Below are positions 13,537-15,079 of a stretch of DNA of 15,079 nt, piece by piece (position 1 is the first letter of the stretch; every line of letters begins with the position of its first letter). The position numbers were made by a program, and so were the translations under genes. Source of the stretch: an uncultured Oscillospiraceae bacterium (GTDB lineage: Bacteria; Bacillota_A; Clostridia; Oscillospirales; Oscillospiraceae); contig CAJTTS010000079.1 of the NCBI GenBank assembly GCA_910579155.1, positions 1 through 15,079 of the forward strand, given 5' to 3'. The notes beneath the pieces are model-generated. The model had not been told where the DNA came from, made no database searches, and was given only the letters and a program-made list of their open reading frames with translations.

Positions 13537-14589
13537 TCAGGGGGCGAGGGCCCGTTCCCAGATCCCGTGATAGGGATATACGCCGTGGAAGCCCTGGCTG
13601 ACAGCGAACAGGAAATAGGCCAGGGCACCTGCGACCAGCAGACCGGTCCTCACCTTGGAGGAAACCAGCCTGCAGGGGGCCTGAGCGGCGGTGGGCAGAG
13701 CCAGCAGGGAGAACATGGCGGCGTAAATGGACAGCCGTTCCAGAATGAAGTGCCGGGTGATGAACAGCTGGATCAGCAGGGCGTAAAACACACTGTTGGG
13801 CAGCACTGGAGACGATTTGTCCCGTATCGTCTGCCGGAGCAGCGGGAGGGTGAACAAGAAGCAACCCAGCGGCATCAAAACGTAGAGAAAGCTGTTGCCC
13901 TGCCAGTATTTTTCCGTAAGGTAATGCTGGTATTTCGGCACGACGGAGATTGCGATGTCGATCAGCGGGTCCATCAGGAAATAGGCGGCTCCGGCGGTAA
14001 ACGAGGTCAGTCTGTAGTGGAGCCTGGACGGCGGCAGGGTGAGCAGGAAGCAGAGCGGGAGCATGACGAGTGCGGTCCGGTGGAAACAGGCGGCAAGAAA
14101 CACCAGCCCGCAAACAGGGAGAAAACGGCGGGTTTTCAGAAATGGATAGGCCCAGACCACGATGGCGGCGGCCAGAGCCTGCCGCAGGAAGTTCATACTC
14201 AGAGCAAAATATTGCAGGGTGAGGAACAGGAAAACGCTCAGCCAGGGGGAGGGGGAATAGCGGCCGATCCAGACGAAAACCAGGGCGGTCAGTATAAAAT
14301 GGAATACAAGCAGGAATATGCGATAGTCTCCGCCAATCAGGAAAACAGCCCAATTCAGGAGGAGATAGCCCGGTTCTGACCAGTCCGCGCCACCCAGGCC
14401 GGAAGCTGAAATGGACTGAAAAGCGGACTCATAAAAACGATAATCGAAACCAGTGACATAGCGGAAGGAGGCCAAAAGCCAGCAGGCCAGGCCCATGGCC
14501 AGCAAATAGCCCCAGCGGTATTTAGGGCGCTGAAGGGGCAGTGCCCCACCGGCCAGGCTTGCGCCGGTCAGAAGATAGTATGGAAGCAT
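13537..14589 (-). CDS. EpsG-like polysaccharide polymerase membrane protein
   Basis: 350 aa, with about nine to ten hydrophobic segments spread along the whole length. EpsG-family marks are present: FRYVTGFDYRFYESAFQSI (about 42-60), where the family has an R-Y-x-x-G-x-D-Y motif after the second membrane helix; EPGYLLLNW (about 72-80); and NFLRQALAAAI (about 133-143), where the Arg-Gln pair is conserved. These Wzy-like proteins polymerise or transfer exopolysaccharide units at the membrane. The start ATG (14589) has GGGGGTGA six bases upstream, inside a possible hairpin. It is convergent with the surface-protein operon and divergent from the second recombinase. No other polysaccharide genes are in the window, so it stands alone. 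Confidence 0.85.
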   Translation of the reverse strand: MLPYYLLTGASLAGGALPLQRPKYRWGYLLAMGLACWLLASFRYVTGFDYRFYESAFQSISASGLGGADWSEPGYLLLNWAVFLIGGDYRIFLLVFHFILTALVFVWIGRYSPSPWLSVFLFLTLQYFALSMNFLRQALAAAIVVWAYPFLKTRRFLPVCGLVFLAACFHRTALVMLPLCFLLTLPPSRLHYRLTSFTAGAAYFLMDPLIDIAISVVPKYQHYLTEKYWQGNSFLYVLMPLGCFLFTLPLLRQTIRDKSSPVLPNSVFYALLIQLFITRHFILERLSIYAAMFSLLALPTAAQAPCRLVSSKVRTGLLVAGALAYFLFAVSQGFHGVYPYHGIWERALAP

Positions 14590-14599
14590 GGCCCGTCAC

Positions 14600-14640
14600 C
14601 CCCGCACAAGCGGGGCGCTTTAAAAACTGAAGACCCCGCT
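14600..14640 (-). promoter_or_regulatory. Possible RNA switch over the EpsG ribosome binding site
   Basis: On the minus strand RNA, AGCGGGG (14640-14634) can pair with CCCCGCT (14615-14609), or CCCCGC (14615-14610) can pair with GCGGGG (14605-14600), which overlaps the Shine-Dalgarno. The two pairings exclude each other: the first exposes and the second hides the ribosome binding site. The loops are 17-18 nt and 4 nt. Confidence 0.45.
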
Positions 14641-14747
14641 TCCCCTCCATTATGACATAGAGGTAAGTAAGGCGCAAGCTAAATATTTCTTCGCCGAAAG
14701 ACCCGGGTTGTGTAAAATGGGATAACACGATTTGGGGAGGCGTTTTC

Positions 14748-15079
14748 ATGGACAAGCACATCGATCAAGCACAACTTACGGCGTTTGAACGCCATCTGCG
14801 TCTGGAAGAGCGGGAGTCCGGCACCATCGAAAAATATCTGCGGGACGTCCGCGCCTTCGCCGCGTGGCTGGAGGAGAAGCCGCTGGACAAGGAGGCCGCC
14901 GTGGCCTGGAAGGAACATCTGCTGGCGTCGGGCTACGCCCCTTCCACCATCAACTCCATGCTGATCGCGGTAAATCGGTTTTTCTGTTTCCAGCACTGGG
15001 AGGAGCTGCGGGTCAAGACCGTGCGTGTAGCGCGACGAGATTTTTGAGAAAAGCGGACAGGATAAATGAGAAAAAATAG
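14748..15079 (+). pseudogene. Second tyrosine recombinase, N-terminal part, frameshifted
   Basis: ATG 14748 with GGGGAGG about nine bases upstream opens a frame of 99 codons that stops at TGA 15045-15047. It is the core-binding domain of a recombinase closely related to the one at 11047: 43 of 74 residues match in a hand alignment over the GTIEKYLRDVRAF to PLDKEA region. Homology then continues in another frame as FLRKADRINEKK from 15041, matching LFRRTDRDLTKA of the first protein. The two are joined by two extra bases (GA at 15039-15040, in a CGACGAGA context), or equally by a one-base loss. Even in that frame a TAG ends at 15079, where the window stops. The catalytic half would lie outside. 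It is probably broken, though an assembly or sequencing error cannot be excluded. Confidence 0.75.

Noticed and set aside
13406..14379. Long frames opposite or out of phase with the EpsG-like gene (315 and 296 codons)
   Set aside because: The EpsG frame has membrane helices and family motifs; the others are low-complexity shadows.

Overview
The window looks like Clostridia, probably a gut Oscillospiraceae-type genome. This rests on clostridial conjugative-element proteins, a GPR-type spore-protease relative, and GC-rich coding with a few AT-rich islands. It is an inference from family resemblance; there is no rRNA or other taxonomic marker.

Left and centre (1 to about 10750) are accessory DNA. 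In order they hold: the C-terminal part of a large SNF2-like helicase/DNA-methylase of integrative elements; a MobC-like relaxosome protein overlapping it by GTGA; an AT-rich cargo gene of unknown function between two terminators; a toprim primase-like gene broken by an in-frame TGA and by an IS5-family insertion (3394-4308, TSD TAA); a small coiled-coil protein; an IS4-family element (4824-6486, 11-bp TSD) sitting in the loop of that gene's terminator; a divergent pair of ribbon-helix-helix protein and MobP-type relaxase with a repeat-rich intergenic region; and a minus-strand operon of a zinc-ribbon protein and an XRE regulator. Facing the regulator is a promoter with a 16-bp palindrome. It drives a two-gene unit of a SLOG-domain protein (three in-frame stops) and a GPR-like protease (one in-frame stop). 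Several broken genes plus two insertion sequences suggest a decaying, possibly immobile element.

A gene-free stretch (10751-11046) carries stem-loops with at least one mutually exclusive pairing. To its right is a different kind of locus: a complete short tyrosine recombinase, a 390-bp non-coding leader, a two-gene operon for a membrane-anchored protein and a secreted beta-rich surface protein, a convergent EpsG-like polysaccharide polymerase, and the start of a second, frameshifted recombinase closely related to the first. Two related recombinases flanking cell-surface genes suggest a repeated recombinase/surface-gene module.

The items most worth following are the SLOG/GPR-like pair with its XRE/palindrome control, the recombinase/surface-protein module, the structured RNA candidate, and the IS4 insertion exactly in a terminator loop.
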